This document shows, one piece after another, positions 46,279-56,622 of a stretch of 64,000 bases of DNA. This stretch comes from Rhodococcus jostii RHA1 (GTDB lineage Bacteria; Actinomycetota; Actinomycetes; Mycobacteriales; Mycobacteriaceae). Position 1 is the first letter of the stretch. Every line of letters begins with the position of its first letter. The stretch is from positions 6,700,501-6,764,500 of the forward strand of contig NC_008268.1 in the NCBI RefSeq assembly GCF_000014565.1, in the 5' to 3' direction. A program made the position numbers and the translations under genes. The notes beneath the pieces are model-generated. The model had not been told where the DNA came from and searched no databases. It saw only the letters and a program-made list of their open reading frames with translations.

Positions 46279-46977
46279 ATGCCCTATCTCGATCGCGACG
46301 GCGACGTATTCATCCTGTACCTCGGCAACGAGGGCGAGGCGGACAACGAGAACCGCTTCCATCCGGACTGGATCGACGCCACCCACGCCGCGCTGGACGA
46401 GGTGGAAGCCCACGAGGGTCCCGCCGCACTGGTCACGACCGCGACGGGCAAGTTCTTCACGAACGGCCTGGACACCACGTGGATCTTCGCCAACACGGAC
46501 AAGCTCCCGGAATATCTCGACCGCGTGCACACGATCTACAGCCGCCTCCTCGCGTTCCCGATGGCCACCGTCGCCGCCGTCCAGGGGCACAGTTTCGGTG
46601 CAGGCGCGATGCTCGCCACGTCGCACGACTTCCGGTTCATGCGCGCCGACCGCGGGTTCTACTGCCTCCCCGAGGTGTCGCTGAACATGCCCTTCACCGT
46701 GGGGATGTCGGCGCTCCTGAACACTCGTCTGCCCAAGCAGGCCGCGGTCGAGGCGATGACGACGGGCCGCCGCTTCGGCGGCTCCGACGCGCTCGCCGCG
46801 GGCATCGTCGACGAGGTCGCGGACGGCGACGGCGTCCTCGCGGCCGCCGTGACACGGGCCGCTGCACTCACCGCCACCCGCGGCGCCAACCTCGCCGGGA
46901 TCAAGCGCGGAATCCATCACGACGCCCTCGCCGCGCTCGCCACGGTGACGGACAAGAGCAACTTCAGCTTCGGGTGA
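46279..46977 (+). CDS. Enoyl-CoA hydratase/isomerase family protein
   Basis: 232 aa crotonase-fold protein, shorter than most. The first oxyanion-hole segment is TATGKFFTNGLD and the second is VQGHSFGAGAMLATSHDFRFM. A Glu in CLPEVSLNMPF fits the isomerase-type acid/base position, so delta3-delta2-enoyl-CoA isomerase activity is more likely than hydration. It probably acts on unsaturated fatty acyl-CoA. It is divergent from deoD from a shared promoter and followed 12 bp later by the M20 genes. Confidence 0.87.
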   Translation: MPYLDRDGDVFILYLGNEGEADNENRFHPDWIDATHAALDEVEAHEGPAALVTTATGKFFTNGLDTTWIFANTDKLPEYLDRVHTIYSRLLAFPMATVAAVQGHSFGAGAMLATSHDFRFMRADRGFYCLPEVSLNMPFTVGMSALLNTRLPKQAAVEAMTTGRRFGGSDALAAGIVDEVADGDGVLAAAVTRAAALTATRGANLAGIKRGIHHDALAALATVTDKSNFSFG

Positions 46978-46989
46978 GAGAATGAGCAC

Positions 46990-48150
46990 GTGAATGCGGA
47001 TGTCGAGGCGGCGGTCAGGTCAATCGAGACCGATCTGATCGCGCTGTCCCATTCGATCCACAGCGAACCGGAACTGGCGTTCGAGGAGTTCCGGAGCGTC
47101 GCGAAGATCACCGAACTGCTCAAACGCAGCGGGTTCGACGTGCGGTCGGGCATCGCGGACCTGCCGACGGCGTTCGACGCCACGTTCGGCAGCGGCGACC
47201 TCGTCATCGGTATCTGCGCCGAGTACGACGCGCTCCCGGAGATCGGTCACGCGTGCGGGCACAACATCATCGCGGCGTCCGCGGTCGGTGCCGGCGTCGC
47301 GCTCGCCACGGTCGCCGACCGGCTGGGGATCACGGTGCGGGTCATCGGGACGCCCGCCGAGGAGAGCGGCGGGGGGAAGATCGCCATGCTCGAGAAGGGC
47401 GTCTTCGACGATGTCGCGGCCGCCCTGATGGTGCATCCGGGTCCGATCGACATCACGGGAGCGACGTCGCTCGCGCTGGCCGACATCGCGGTCACGTTCA
47501 CCGGCCGCGAAGCGCACGCGTCGGCCGCACCGGAGTTCGGGCGCAACGCCGCCGACGCCGCGACCGTCGCCCAGGTCGGGATCGGCCTGCTGCGCCAACA
47601 CCTCTCGCCGGGGCAGCAGATCCACGGGATCGTCTCCGACGGCGGCACCGCGCCCAATATCGTTCCCGCACGCTCCGAAATGCTGTACTACCTGCGCGCC
47701 GAGACGGCGTGGGCGCTGTCCGAGCTGACGACACGCGCGGAGGCGTGTTTCGCGGCAGGCGCACTCGCCACCGGGTGCACGCACGAGATCCGCACGGTTT
47801 CGCCGACGTACACGGAACTGACGCCGGACCCGTGGCTGGTCGCGACGTACCGGGAGCAGATCATCGACATGGGACGGACACCGTTGCCGCTCGAGTGGGA
47901 AGGCGTCCGTCCGCTGGGCAGCACCGACATGGGCAACGTCACCAACGTCCTGCCCGGAATTCATCCCGTCATCGGCCTCGATTCGGACGGCGCGGTGACG
48001 CATCAGCCTCGGTTCGCGGCGGCGTGCATCACCGAGTCCGCCGACCGCGCCGTGATCGACGGAGCGATTGCGCTGGCTCGCACGGCAGTTCGCGCGGCGA
48101 CGGACGACACACAGCGGGTGCGGTTGTTGGAAGGAGTTGATCGCCGGTGA
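46990..48150 (+). CDS. M20-family metallo-amidohydrolase (AmiB/AbgB-like)
   Basis: 386 aa M20D-type hydrolase. Metal-site motifs: ICAEYDALPEIGHACGHN, TPAEESGGGK and a C-terminal segment LGSTDMGNVTNVLPGIHPV. The lid/dimerisation domain lies at about 170-290 (ITGATSLALADIAVTFTGREAHAS). Relatives hydrolyse p-aminobenzoyl-glutamate, N-acyl amino acids or dipeptides. The start is GTG at 46990. It overlaps the second M20 gene by 4 bp, so the two act as a pair, as in mycobacteria (amiB1/amiA1). Confidence 0.88.
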   Translation: MNADVEAAVRSIETDLIALSHSIHSEPELAFEEFRSVAKITELLKRSGFDVRSGIADLPTAFDATFGSGDLVIGICAEYDALPEIGHACGHNIIAASAVGAGVALATVADRLGITVRVIGTPAEESGGGKIAMLEKGVFDDVAAALMVHPGPIDITGATSLALADIAVTFTGREAHASAAPEFGRNAADAATVAQVGIGLLRQHLSPGQQIHGIVSDGGTAPNIVPARSEMLYYLRAETAWALSELTTRAEACFAAGALATGCTHEIRTVSPTYTELTPDPWLVATYREQIIDMGRTPLPLEWEGVRPLGSTDMGNVTNVLPGIHPVIGLDSDGAVTHQPRFAAACITESADRAVIDGAIALARTAVRAATDDTQRVRLLEGVDRR

Positions 48151-49298
48151 ACGCGGCAGTCGACAAATGGATTCTCGCTCACACCGACGAACTCTCCCAG
48201 TGGCGTCGACACATCCACGCCAATCCCGAACTCGCGCGACACGAATACGCGACGACGGAATTCGTGGGGACCCGGCTGGCCGCGGCCGGTCTGTCGCCCG
48301 AACTGCTGCCCGGCGGAACGGGCCTCACGTGTGATCTCGGACCGTCGAACGGTCCCCGCATCGCGTTGCGCGCCGACATCGACGCCCTTCCGTTGCAGGA
48401 ACTGACCGGCGCCACGTACTCGTCGACGGTGCCGGGCGTGTCGCACGCGTGCGGCCACGACGCCCACACCACCATCCTCCTGGGAACCGGTCTGGCGCTC
48501 AGCGAGATCCCCGACCTCCCGGTGGGTGTCCGGCTGATCTTCCAGCCCGCCGAGGAGGTCATGCCCGGCGGTGCCCTCGAGGTCGTTGCCGCCGGACGGC
48601 TCGAGGGGGTGTCGAGGATCTTCGCCCTCCACTGCGATCCGCGGCTCGCGGCCGGGCGGGTCGGGGTGCGGCTCGGTGCGATCACGTCCGCGGCCGACAC
48701 GATCGAGGTCGTGCTCGACTCACCGGGCGGCCACACGTCGCGTCCCCACCTGACCACCGACCTCGTGTTCGCGCTGGGCACCGTCGTGACCGGGTTGCCG
48801 GGCATGCTCAGCAGACGGATCGACCCGCGCACCGGCACCGTGATGGTGTGGGGTGCTGTGAGCGCAGGCCGGGCGCCCAACGCCATTCCGCAGACCGGCA
48901 TGATGACCGGCACCGTGCGGACCGGCGATCACGAGACGTGGGAGATGCTCGAGCCACTGGTCCGGGAGATCGTCCATGGTCTGCTCGCGCCCACCGGGGT
49001 GCGTTACCAGCTGAACTACCGCCGCGGCGTTCCGCCCGTCGTCAACGACGAGGTGTCGACGCGCATGTTCGAGGACGCCATCCGCACGGTCGGCCCGGAC
49101 GCCCTCGCCGACACGCCGCAGTCCGGCGGCGGCGAGGACTTCTCCTGGTATCTCGAAGAGGTTCCCGGTGCGATGGCCCGGCTCGGCGTCTGGTCGGGCG
49201 TCGGCGATCAGCTCGACATCCACCAGCCCACGTTCGATCTGGACGAGCGGGCGCTGGGCATCGGGGTGCGGGTGCTGTCGAGCCTCGTGCTGGGCTGA
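48147..49298 (+). CDS. M20-family metallo-amidohydrolase (AmiA/hippurate hydrolase-like)
   Basis: 383 aa. Motifs: WRRHIHANPELARHE at the N terminus, RADIDALPL, SHACGHDAHTTILLG, FQPAEEVMPGGA, and C-terminal GGGEDFSWYLEEVPG. These give the binuclear metal site with a Cys ligand of M20D amidohydrolases acting on N-acyl or aminobenzoyl amino acids. It is translationally coupled to the previous M20 gene (4-bp overlap) and converges on the gamma-glutamylcyclotransferase gene. Confidence 0.9.
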   Translation: MNAAVDKWILAHTDELSQWRRHIHANPELARHEYATTEFVGTRLAAAGLSPELLPGGTGLTCDLGPSNGPRIALRADIDALPLQELTGATYSSTVPGVSHACGHDAHTTILLGTGLALSEIPDLPVGVRLIFQPAEEVMPGGALEVVAAGRLEGVSRIFALHCDPRLAAGRVGVRLGAITSAADTIEVVLDSPGGHTSRPHLTTDLVFALGTVVTGLPGMLSRRIDPRTGTVMVWGAVSAGRAPNAIPQTGMMTGTVRTGDHETWEMLEPLVREIVHGLLAPTGVRYQLNYRRGVPPVVNDEVSTRMFEDAIRTVGPDALADTPQSGGGEDFSWYLEEVPGAMARLGVWSGVGDQLDIHQPTFDLDERALGIGVRVLSSLVLG

Positions 49299-49317
49299 GG
49301 CGCGGCGTCAGGCGGTT

Positions 49318-49779
49318 CTATTCGGTGCCTGGTCCGACGTTGCGGCTGTTGCGGGTGCGCAGGTCGCGCACGTAGTCGGCGGGCGCCCCGGCGATCTCTG
49401 CGGCGTCGGCCATCACCCCGAGGTAGCGGGCGGACGGCAGACCGCCCTCGTACGCGTCGAGCACGTACAACCAGGCGAGCGCGGGTTCGCCCTCGGTGTC
49501 CACGCGGACGCGGATTTTGCGGTGGATGCCGAGTTCGGAGCCCTCCCATCGGTCGAGGCTGACCTCGTCCTCTTCGGGAACGTCGTAGAGCACGACGAAC
49601 ACCTTGGAATCGGGGTCCTCGACCACGGTGGCGAGTGCGCCCTCCCAGCCGATGTCCCCGCCACTGAACGTCAGTCGCCAGCCGTGCAGCCAGCCCGTCC
49701 CCGCCATCGGCGAGTGTGGGCAGCGCTGCAACATCTGCTCGGGATGCATGTTGGACCCGTAGGCGGCATAGATCGACAC
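49318..49779 (-). CDS. Gamma-glutamylcyclotransferase-like protein (AIG2 fold)
   Basis: 153 aa. The phosphate/substrate loop YAAYGSNMHPEQM at the N terminus and the segment GLPSARYLGVMADAAE in the C-terminal part fit the GGCT fold. A Glu in the SLDRWEGSELGIHRK region is the likely acid/base. Activity may be on gamma-glutamyl amino acids, but substrates vary in this fold. The GTG at 49779 has TAGGCT 7 nt upstream (leaderless). It is divergent from lpdA. Confidence 0.85.
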   Translation of the reverse strand: MSIYAAYGSNMHPEQMLQRCPHSPMAGTGWLHGWRLTFSGGDIGWEGALATVVEDPDSKVFVVLYDVPEEDEVSLDRWEGSELGIHRKIRVRVDTEGEPALAWLYVLDAYEGGLPSARYLGVMADAAEIAGAPADYVRDLRTRNSRNVGPGTE

Positions 49780-49895
49780 GGCGGCAAGCCTAAACGGTGG
49801 CTAGTAATCTGTTGCATGCAGTGCACGACACGACGCGCTGCGATTGCAGAAAAAGCCGGCCGGAGACCCCGGTCGACAGTTGAATTGGAGGACAG

Positions 49896-51299
49896 ATGAC
49901 CCGAATCGTGATCATTGGTGGCGGGCCTGCCGGATACGAGGCAGCGTTGGTGGCCGCACAGCACGGCGCCTCCGTCTCCTTGATCGATTCGGACGGGGTG
50001 GGCGGCGCCTGTGTTCTGTTCGACTGCGTGCCGTCCAAGACGTTCATCGCCTCCACCGGCGTGCGCACCGACATGCGGCGCGCCTCCGACCTGGGCATTG
50101 CGCTCGATCCCGAGCAGGCCACGGTCGCCCTGCCGCAGATCCACGCCCGCGTGAAGAGCCTCGCGCAGGCGCAGTCCTCCGACATCCGCACCCGCCTGCA
50201 GACGGTGGGTGTCGAACTGCTGTCGGGCACCGCCGAGATCGCCGACCCACGACTGGGCATGGCGTCCCACCAGGTGTGTGCGACTCTCGAGAACGGCGAG
50301 AAGAAGACGCTCGACGCGGACGTCGTCCTCATCGCCACGGGTGCGAGCCCCCGGGTGATCCCCGGCGCGGAGCCGGACGGCGAGCGCATCCTGACGTGGC
50401 GTGACCTCTACGACCTCGACGAGCTGCCCACGCACCTCGTCGTCGTCGGTTCCGGTGTGACCGGTGCCGAGTTCGTGTCCGCCTACACCGAGATGGGCGT
50501 CAAGGTCACACTGGTGTCCAGCCGCGACCGCGTCCTCCCCGGTGAGGACGCCGACGCCGCCCTCGTGCTCGAGGACGTCCTCGCGGAACGCGGCGTCACC
50601 CTGGTCAAGCACGCCAGGGCCGATGCCGTGAAGCGCACCGAGGACGGCATCGTCGTCGTGCTCGCCGACGGCCGGACGGTCGAGGGCAGCCACGCCCTGA
50701 TGACCGTCGGTTCGGTTCCCAACACCCAGGGTCTCGGACTGGAGAAGGTCGGCATCGAGCTCGACAAGGGCGGATACCTGCGCGTGGACCGTGTGTCGCG
50801 GACGCCGGTGTCCGGGATCTACGCGGCGGGCGACTGCACCGGACTGCTGCCGCTGGCGTCCGTCGCCGCCATGCAGGGCCGCATCGCGATGTACCACGCG
50901 CTCGGTGAGGGCGTGAGCCCCATCAAGCTGAAAACCGTGGCCTCGGCTGTGTTCACCCGCCCCGAGATCGCCACCGTGGGCGTCAGCCAGGCCGCGATCG
51001 ACGACGGCGAGGTGCCTGCCCGTACCGTCATGCTCCCGCTCAACACCAACCCGCGCGCCAAGATGTCCGGTCTGCGCCGCGGCTTCGTGAAGATCTTCTG
51101 CCGCCCGGCCACCGGTGTGGTCATCGGCGGTGTGGTGGTCGCCCCCAACGGGTCGGAGCTGATCCTGCCCATCGCCATCGCCGTGCAGAACAATCTCACC
51201 GTCAACGATCTCGCCGCGACGTTCTCGGTGTACCCGTCGCTGACGGGTTCGATCACCGAGGCGGCACGCCAGCTGATGCGGCACGACGACCTGGACTGA
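49896..51299 (+). CDS. lpdA: NAD(P)H dehydrogenase/flavoprotein disulfide-reductase family protein LpdA
   Basis: 467 aa. FAD motif VIIGGGPAGYEAAL (5-18), NAD(P) motif VVVGSGVTGAEFVSAY, second FAD motif GIYAAGDCTG, and a dimerisation domain. Closely similar to M. tuberculosis LpdA (Rv3303c), a quinone reductase rather than lipoamide dehydrogenase. Here the active-site pair is present as Cys39 and Cys44 in GGACVLFDCVPSKT, but the C-terminal His-Glu dyad is missing (Tyr446 replaces the His in VYPSLTGSITEA). A GGAGGAC ribosome-binding site precedes the ATG. Confidence 0.92.
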   Translation: MTRIVIIGGGPAGYEAALVAAQHGASVSLIDSDGVGGACVLFDCVPSKTFIASTGVRTDMRRASDLGIALDPEQATVALPQIHARVKSLAQAQSSDIRTRLQTVGVELLSGTAEIADPRLGMASHQVCATLENGEKKTLDADVVLIATGASPRVIPGAEPDGERILTWRDLYDLDELPTHLVVVGSGVTGAEFVSAYTEMGVKVTLVSSRDRVLPGEDADAALVLEDVLAERGVTLVKHARADAVKRTEDGIVVVLADGRTVEGSHALMTVGSVPNTQGLGLEKVGIELDKGGYLRVDRVSRTPVSGIYAAGDCTGLLPLASVAAMQGRIAMYHALGEGVSPIKLKTVASAVFTRPEIATVGVSQAAIDDGEVPARTVMLPLNTNPRAKMSGLRRGFVKIFCRPATGVVIGGVVVAPNGSELILPIAIAVQNNLTVNDLAATFSVYPSLTGSITEAARQLMRHDDLD

Positions 51300-51351
51300 T
51301 CCCGAAGTGTGGGATTCGTATTTCACATAGTGGCTCCTCCGGTGAGATAGT

Positions 51352-51386
51352 CGAGGCACGGTTCGAAATCATCGACCCGTGCCTCG
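51352..51386. repeat. Perfect 10-bp inverted repeat between lpdA and the aminotransferase gene
   Basis: CGAGGCACGG at 51352-51361 and CCGTGCCTCG at 51377-51386 around a 15-nt spacer. It lies 52 bp after lpdA and 82 bp before the next ATG. It could terminate lpdA transcripts, act as a regulator site, or form a hairpin at the 5' end of the downstream mRNA, since GATAGT just upstream could be a -10. Confidence 0.55.
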
Positions 51387-51468
51387 GCGCTCTCCCGCCC
51401 CGCAGACCCAGGACGGACAGGGTGTTCCTCACCTGATCCCTGCTTTGACGTGCCTCCTGGGAGTCGAC

Positions 51469-52637
51469 ATGCCGCAATCACTTGCCCGCCGCATGGATGG
51501 TCTGCACAGCTCCGCCATCCGTGACCTTCTCACCCTCACCGCCCGGCCCGACGTGGTCAGCCTCGCAGGCGGGCTTCCCGACCCCGAATTCATTCCACGG
51601 GAACGGATCCGGAAGGAAGCCGAACTCGCGCTCACGGATCCGGCGTCCGTCCAGTACGGCGAGACCACCGGGCTGCGCCGGCTCCGCGACGTGCTCGCCG
51701 CACGGGAGGGCGCCAGGATCGGCCGGCCGCTGGGCGCCGCCGACGTCGTCGTCACCCACGGCTCGCAGCAGGCACTGAGCCTGCTCGCGCAGGTGCTGCT
51801 CGATCCCGGCGACGTCGTGATCGTCGAGGAACCCGCCTACACCGGAGCGCTCCAGGTGTTCCGGGCCGCCGAGGCCGACGTCCGGTCCGTCGCACTCGAC
51901 GCCGACGGGATGGACACCGCAGCCCTGCAGGGCATGCTCGAGGACGGGCTGCGGCCCACCGTGGTCCACACGGTGAGCAACTTCCACAACCCTCGCGGCG
52001 TCGTCCTGACGCCCGGCCGCCGGGAACATCTCGCCGCACTGGCCGACCGCTACGGATTCTGGGTGATCGAGGACGACCCGTACGGCGAACTCTTCTTCGA
52101 CAGACCACCGCCCGCGCCCGTCGCGGCGCTCTCGGACCGGGTGATCCGGCTGTCCAGCGCGTCGAAGATCCTGGCACCGGCGCTGCGGGTCGGGTGGCTG
52201 CACGGCGACCGGCGGGTGTGCGAGGCCGTCGAGCTGCTCAAGCAGGGCGCGGATCTCTGCGGGTCGTCGCTGACGCACCAGATCACCGCCGGACTGCTGT
52301 CGGACGAGCCGTGGCTGGACCTGCACCTGGAGACGCTGCGGGCCCGCTACGGGTCCCGGGCCCGGGCGCTCGCGGACGGCGTCACCTCGACGTTCGGCGA
52401 CCGCGTCCGCGTGTCGTCGGCGGCGGGCGGGATGTTCTGCTGGACCGAGTTCACGGACGCGGACCTCGACACGGCGGCACTGCTGCAGACCGCCGTGGAC
52501 CACGGTGTCGCCTTCGTCCCCGGATCAGCTTTCGGCGTCGCCGCGGAGCACCGGAGCGCTGTGCGGCTGTGCTTCGCGACCTGCTCGGAGGACGTGCTGA
52601 CGGGTGCGGTGGCGAGACTGGGCGACGCGTACACCGC

Positions 52638-52653
<16 letters not shown>
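51469..52653 (+). CDS. PLP-dependent aminotransferase class I/II (LysN/2-aminoadipate type)
   Basis: 394 aa fold-type I enzyme. It opens [20 protein letters not shown] and [11 protein letters not shown], typical of the MocR-like/2-aminoadipate aminotransferase subgroup; [13 protein letters not shown] binds the cofactor phosphate, SNFHNPRGV holds the Asn, and Lys233 in [15 protein letters not shown] is the Schiff-base lysine. It lacks a GntR domain, so it is an enzyme rather than a regulator. The amino donor and acceptor are unknown. The ATG at 51469 has GGGAG upstream. Its last 16 bp overlap glpK in convergent orientation. Confidence 0.88.
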
Positions 52654-54131
<1,478 letters not shown>

Positions 54132-54181
54132 GAAGCTACTAGCCTGGCAGAGAATCCGTCGTCATCTCACAGGAGCCCGAG

Positions 54182-55924
54182 TTGAGTAGTCAGCCAGGTG
54201 TGCAGTTCCTCGGTCCCCGGCAGCGTGATGCCGCATGGGACAAGCTGCAGACCGAACAGTTCGACGTCGTCGTGATCGGCGGTGGTGTGGTCGGAGCCGG
54301 TGCGGCCCTCGACGCGGCCACCCGCGGGCTGAAGGTGGCGTTGGTGGAGGCACGCGACTACGCGTCCGGGACGTCGAGTCGCTCGTCGAAGATGTTCCAC
54401 GGCGGTCTGCGCTATCTCGAGCAGCTCGAGTTCGGGCTGGTCCGGGAGGCGCTCCGGGAGCGTGAGCTCTCGCTGACGACCCTCGCACCGCACCTGGTGA
54501 AGCCGCTCAAGTTCCTGTTCCCGATCACCCACCGCGTGTGGGAGCGCCCCTACATGGCGGCGGGCATCTTCCTCTACGACCGGATGGGCGGGGCCAAATC
54601 GGTTCCGGCGCAGAAGCATCTGACGCGGGCGGGTGCGCTGCGGATGGCGCCGGGGCTCAAGCGCAACTCGCTGACCGGCGGCATCCAGTACTACGACACC
54701 GTGGTCGACGACGCCCGCCACACCATGACCGTCGCCCGCACCGCCGCTCACTACGGGGCGGTCGTGCGCACGTCCACGCAGGTGGTCGGATTCCTCCGGG
54801 AGGCGGACCGGGTCTCCGGAGTGCGCGTCCGGGACTGCGAGGACGGCCGCACGGCGGACGTGAAGGCGCACGTCGTCATCAACGCCACCGGGGTGTGGAC
54901 CGACGAGATCCAGGCGTTGTCGCGGCAACGCGGCCGGTTCCGCGTCCGCGCGTCGAAGGGCGTCCACATCGTGGTGCCGCGCGATCGGATCGTGAGCGAC
55001 GCCGCGATCATCCTCCGCACCGAGAAGTCGGTGCTGTTCGTGATCCCGTGGGGCAGCCACTGGATCATCGGCACCACTGACACGGACTGGAATCTCGACC
55101 TCGCGCACCCGGCGGCCACCAAGGCCGACATCGACTACATCCTCGGTCACGTCAACAAGGTGCTGGTGACGTCGCTGACTCACGACGACATCGACGGCGT
55201 CTACGCGGGTCTGCGCCCACTGCTCGCGGGGGAGAGCGACGAAACGTCGAAACTCTCGCGGGAACACGCCGTCGCGCGCGTGGCGCCGGGTCTGGTCGCC
55301 ATCGCGGGCGGCAAGTACACCACCTACCGGGTGATGGCCGAGGACGCCGTGGATCTCGCCGCCGACGACATTCCCGCGCGGATGGCACCGTCCATCACGG
55401 AGAAGGTGCCGCTCGTCGGTGCGGACGGCTATTTCGCGCTCGTCAATCAGACCGTCCATCTCGGAGAGATGTACGGCCTGCACCCGTACCGCGTGAAGCA
55501 TCTGCTGGACCGATACGGTTCGCTGATCGACGAGGTGCTCGACCAGGCGCGCGGGAAACCGGAACTTCTCCAGCCCCTCACGGACGCGCCCGCCTACCTG
55601 CAGGTCGAGGTCGTGTACGCGGCGGCGGCCGAGGGTGCCCTGCATCTCGACGACATCCTCGCCCGGCGCACGCGCATCGCCATCGAGTACTCGCATCGGG
55701 GTGTGAACTGCGCCGAGCAGGTGGCGCAACTGGTGGCCCCGGTCCTCGGCTGGGATGCCGACGCCGTCGACCGCGAGGTGAAGACGTATCAGGCGCGGGT
55801 GGAGGCGGAGGTGCAGTCGCAGGCACAGCCGGACGACCTGTCGGCCGACGCGTTGCGGGCTGCGGCGCCCGAGTCGCGGGTCGAACTGCTCGAACCACCG
55901 GTCAGTGTGTCAGAAATACCTTGA
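54182..55924 (+). CDS. glpD: Glycerol-3-phosphate dehydrogenase (FAD-dependent)
   Basis: 580 aa. FAD motif VVVIGGGVVGAGAALDAATR, conserved GTSSRSSKMFHGGLRYLEQ, substrate region IPWGSHWIIGTTDTDW and AGGKYTTYRVMAEDAVD. It oxidises glycerol 3-phosphate to dihydroxyacetone phosphate and feeds electrons to quinone at the membrane. It matches M. tuberculosis GlpD2. The rare TTG start at 54182 is supported by AGGAGC 5 nt upstream and the expected length. It is divergent from glpK with a 50-bp gap and overlaps a convergent membrane-protein gene by 23 bp. Confidence 0.95.
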   Translation: MSSQPGVQFLGPRQRDAAWDKLQTEQFDVVVIGGGVVGAGAALDAATRGLKVALVEARDYASGTSSRSSKMFHGGLRYLEQLEFGLVREALRERELSLTTLAPHLVKPLKFLFPITHRVWERPYMAAGIFLYDRMGGAKSVPAQKHLTRAGALRMAPGLKRNSLTGGIQYYDTVVDDARHTMTVARTAAHYGAVVRTSTQVVGFLREADRVSGVRVRDCEDGRTADVKAHVVINATGVWTDEIQALSRQRGRFRVRASKGVHIVVPRDRIVSDAAIILRTEKSVLFVIPWGSHWIIGTTDTDWNLDLAHPAATKADIDYILGHVNKVLVTSLTHDDIDGVYAGLRPLLAGESDETSKLSREHAVARVAPGLVAIAGGKYTTYRVMAEDAVDLAADDIPARMAPSITEKVPLVGADGYFALVNQTVHLGEMYGLHPYRVKHLLDRYGSLIDEVLDQARGKPELLQPLTDAPAYLQVEVVYAAAAEGALHLDDILARRTRIAIEYSHRGVNCAEQVAQLVAPVLGWDADAVDREVKTYQARVEAEVQSQAQPDDLSADALRAAAPESRVELLEPPVSVSEIP

Positions 55925-56438
55925 TGACCACGATGATCGTCGCAATTACGGCGAGGCCGAACGCGGCGAGGTGCGTGCCGTTCGTGACCCTTTCGCGGCG
56001 GAGACGGCTGATCACGTAGCTGATCGACCCGATACGGGCGATCATCACGATCTCGGCGATCAATTGCGCGGTTCTCGGTTCAAGCCAGCCCAGCAGGGCT
56101 GTGCAGAGGATCACGGCAGGCACCACCGCGGACGTCAGGACGGGGACGCTGTCCCGTAGTTCCCGTACGCGTTCGGTGCCGGACAGTGATCTGCCCAGCC
56201 GGAGCGTCTGGCCGACGGACTCGGCGAACACGTGGGCGAGAAACGTGGACAGGGCGGCACCGAGGACGATGGCGATGCCCAGGGTCTCCTGGGATTTGGT
56301 CACCGGAATGAGCGCGGCGAGCACCAGAATGTTGCCGTAGATGTAGGCGCTGATGCGGCTCGCCGCATGGTCGGGCGACAGCGGCTCGTCGCTGGTCAGC
56401 GGCGGGCGGTTCAAGAGCCTCGGAAGGTCCCACTCCAT
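55902..56438 (-). CDS. Conserved hypothetical membrane protein
   Basis: 178 aa with four likely membrane helices: about 31-47 (YIYGNILVLAALIPV), 53-70 (LGIAIVLGAALSTFLAHVFA), 101-118 (LTSAVVPAVILCTALLGWL) and 155-174 (LAAFGLAVIATIIVVIKVFL). The cytoplasmic loop includes LRLGRSLSGTERVRELRDS. No signature ties it to a named family. It converges with glpD (23-bp overlap). Function unknown. Confidence 0.75.
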   Translation of the reverse strand: MEWDLPRLLNRPPLTSDEPLSPDHAASRISAYIYGNILVLAALIPVTKSQETLGIAIVLGAALSTFLAHVFAESVGQTLRLGRSLSGTERVRELRDSVPVLTSAVVPAVILCTALLGWLEPRTAQLIAEIVMIARIGSISYVISRLRRERVTNGTHLAAFGLAVIATIIVVIKVFLTH

Positions 56439-56465
56439 CCTCCGAGCATTCCACGATTCCGTCGG

Positions 56466-56570
56466 TCAGCGGGTGTGGACGAGCGATTTCGGGGCGTGGG
56501 TGGCGACGACTCCCGACAGGGCCATGACGACGAGGGCTGCGACAGCGATGAATTCCATGTGATCGAGCAT
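56466..56570 (-). CDS. Putative 34-aa single-helix membrane miniprotein
   Basis: ATG at 56570 to TGA at 56466-56468 encodes MLDHMEFIAVAALVVMALSG followed by VVATHAPKSLVHTR: a short N terminus, one hydrophobic helix of about 20 residues, and a basic tail. It lies between two minus-strand genes, 52 nt after the MpaB-like gene stop and 27 nt before the membrane-protein start, so it could be part of one transcript. The ribosome-binding site is weak (CCGGGACG). No family is recognised. Confidence 0.4.
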   Translation of the reverse strand: MLDHMEFIAVAALVVMALSGVVATHAPKSLVHTR

Positions 56571-56622
56571 CGTCCCGGAACCCGTGAGCGATGTGGGCGT
56601 TGTCTGTGAGCTCCCTGGGAAC

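Noticed and set aside
43890..46280. A continuous 796-residue frame that would fuse an Arg-rich N-terminal extension to the phospho-sugar mutase
   Set aside because: The first 267 residues are a shifted-frame reading of deoD, rich in Arg, Gly and Pro; the mutase starts at the GTG at 45479 with a 4-bp overlap to deoD.
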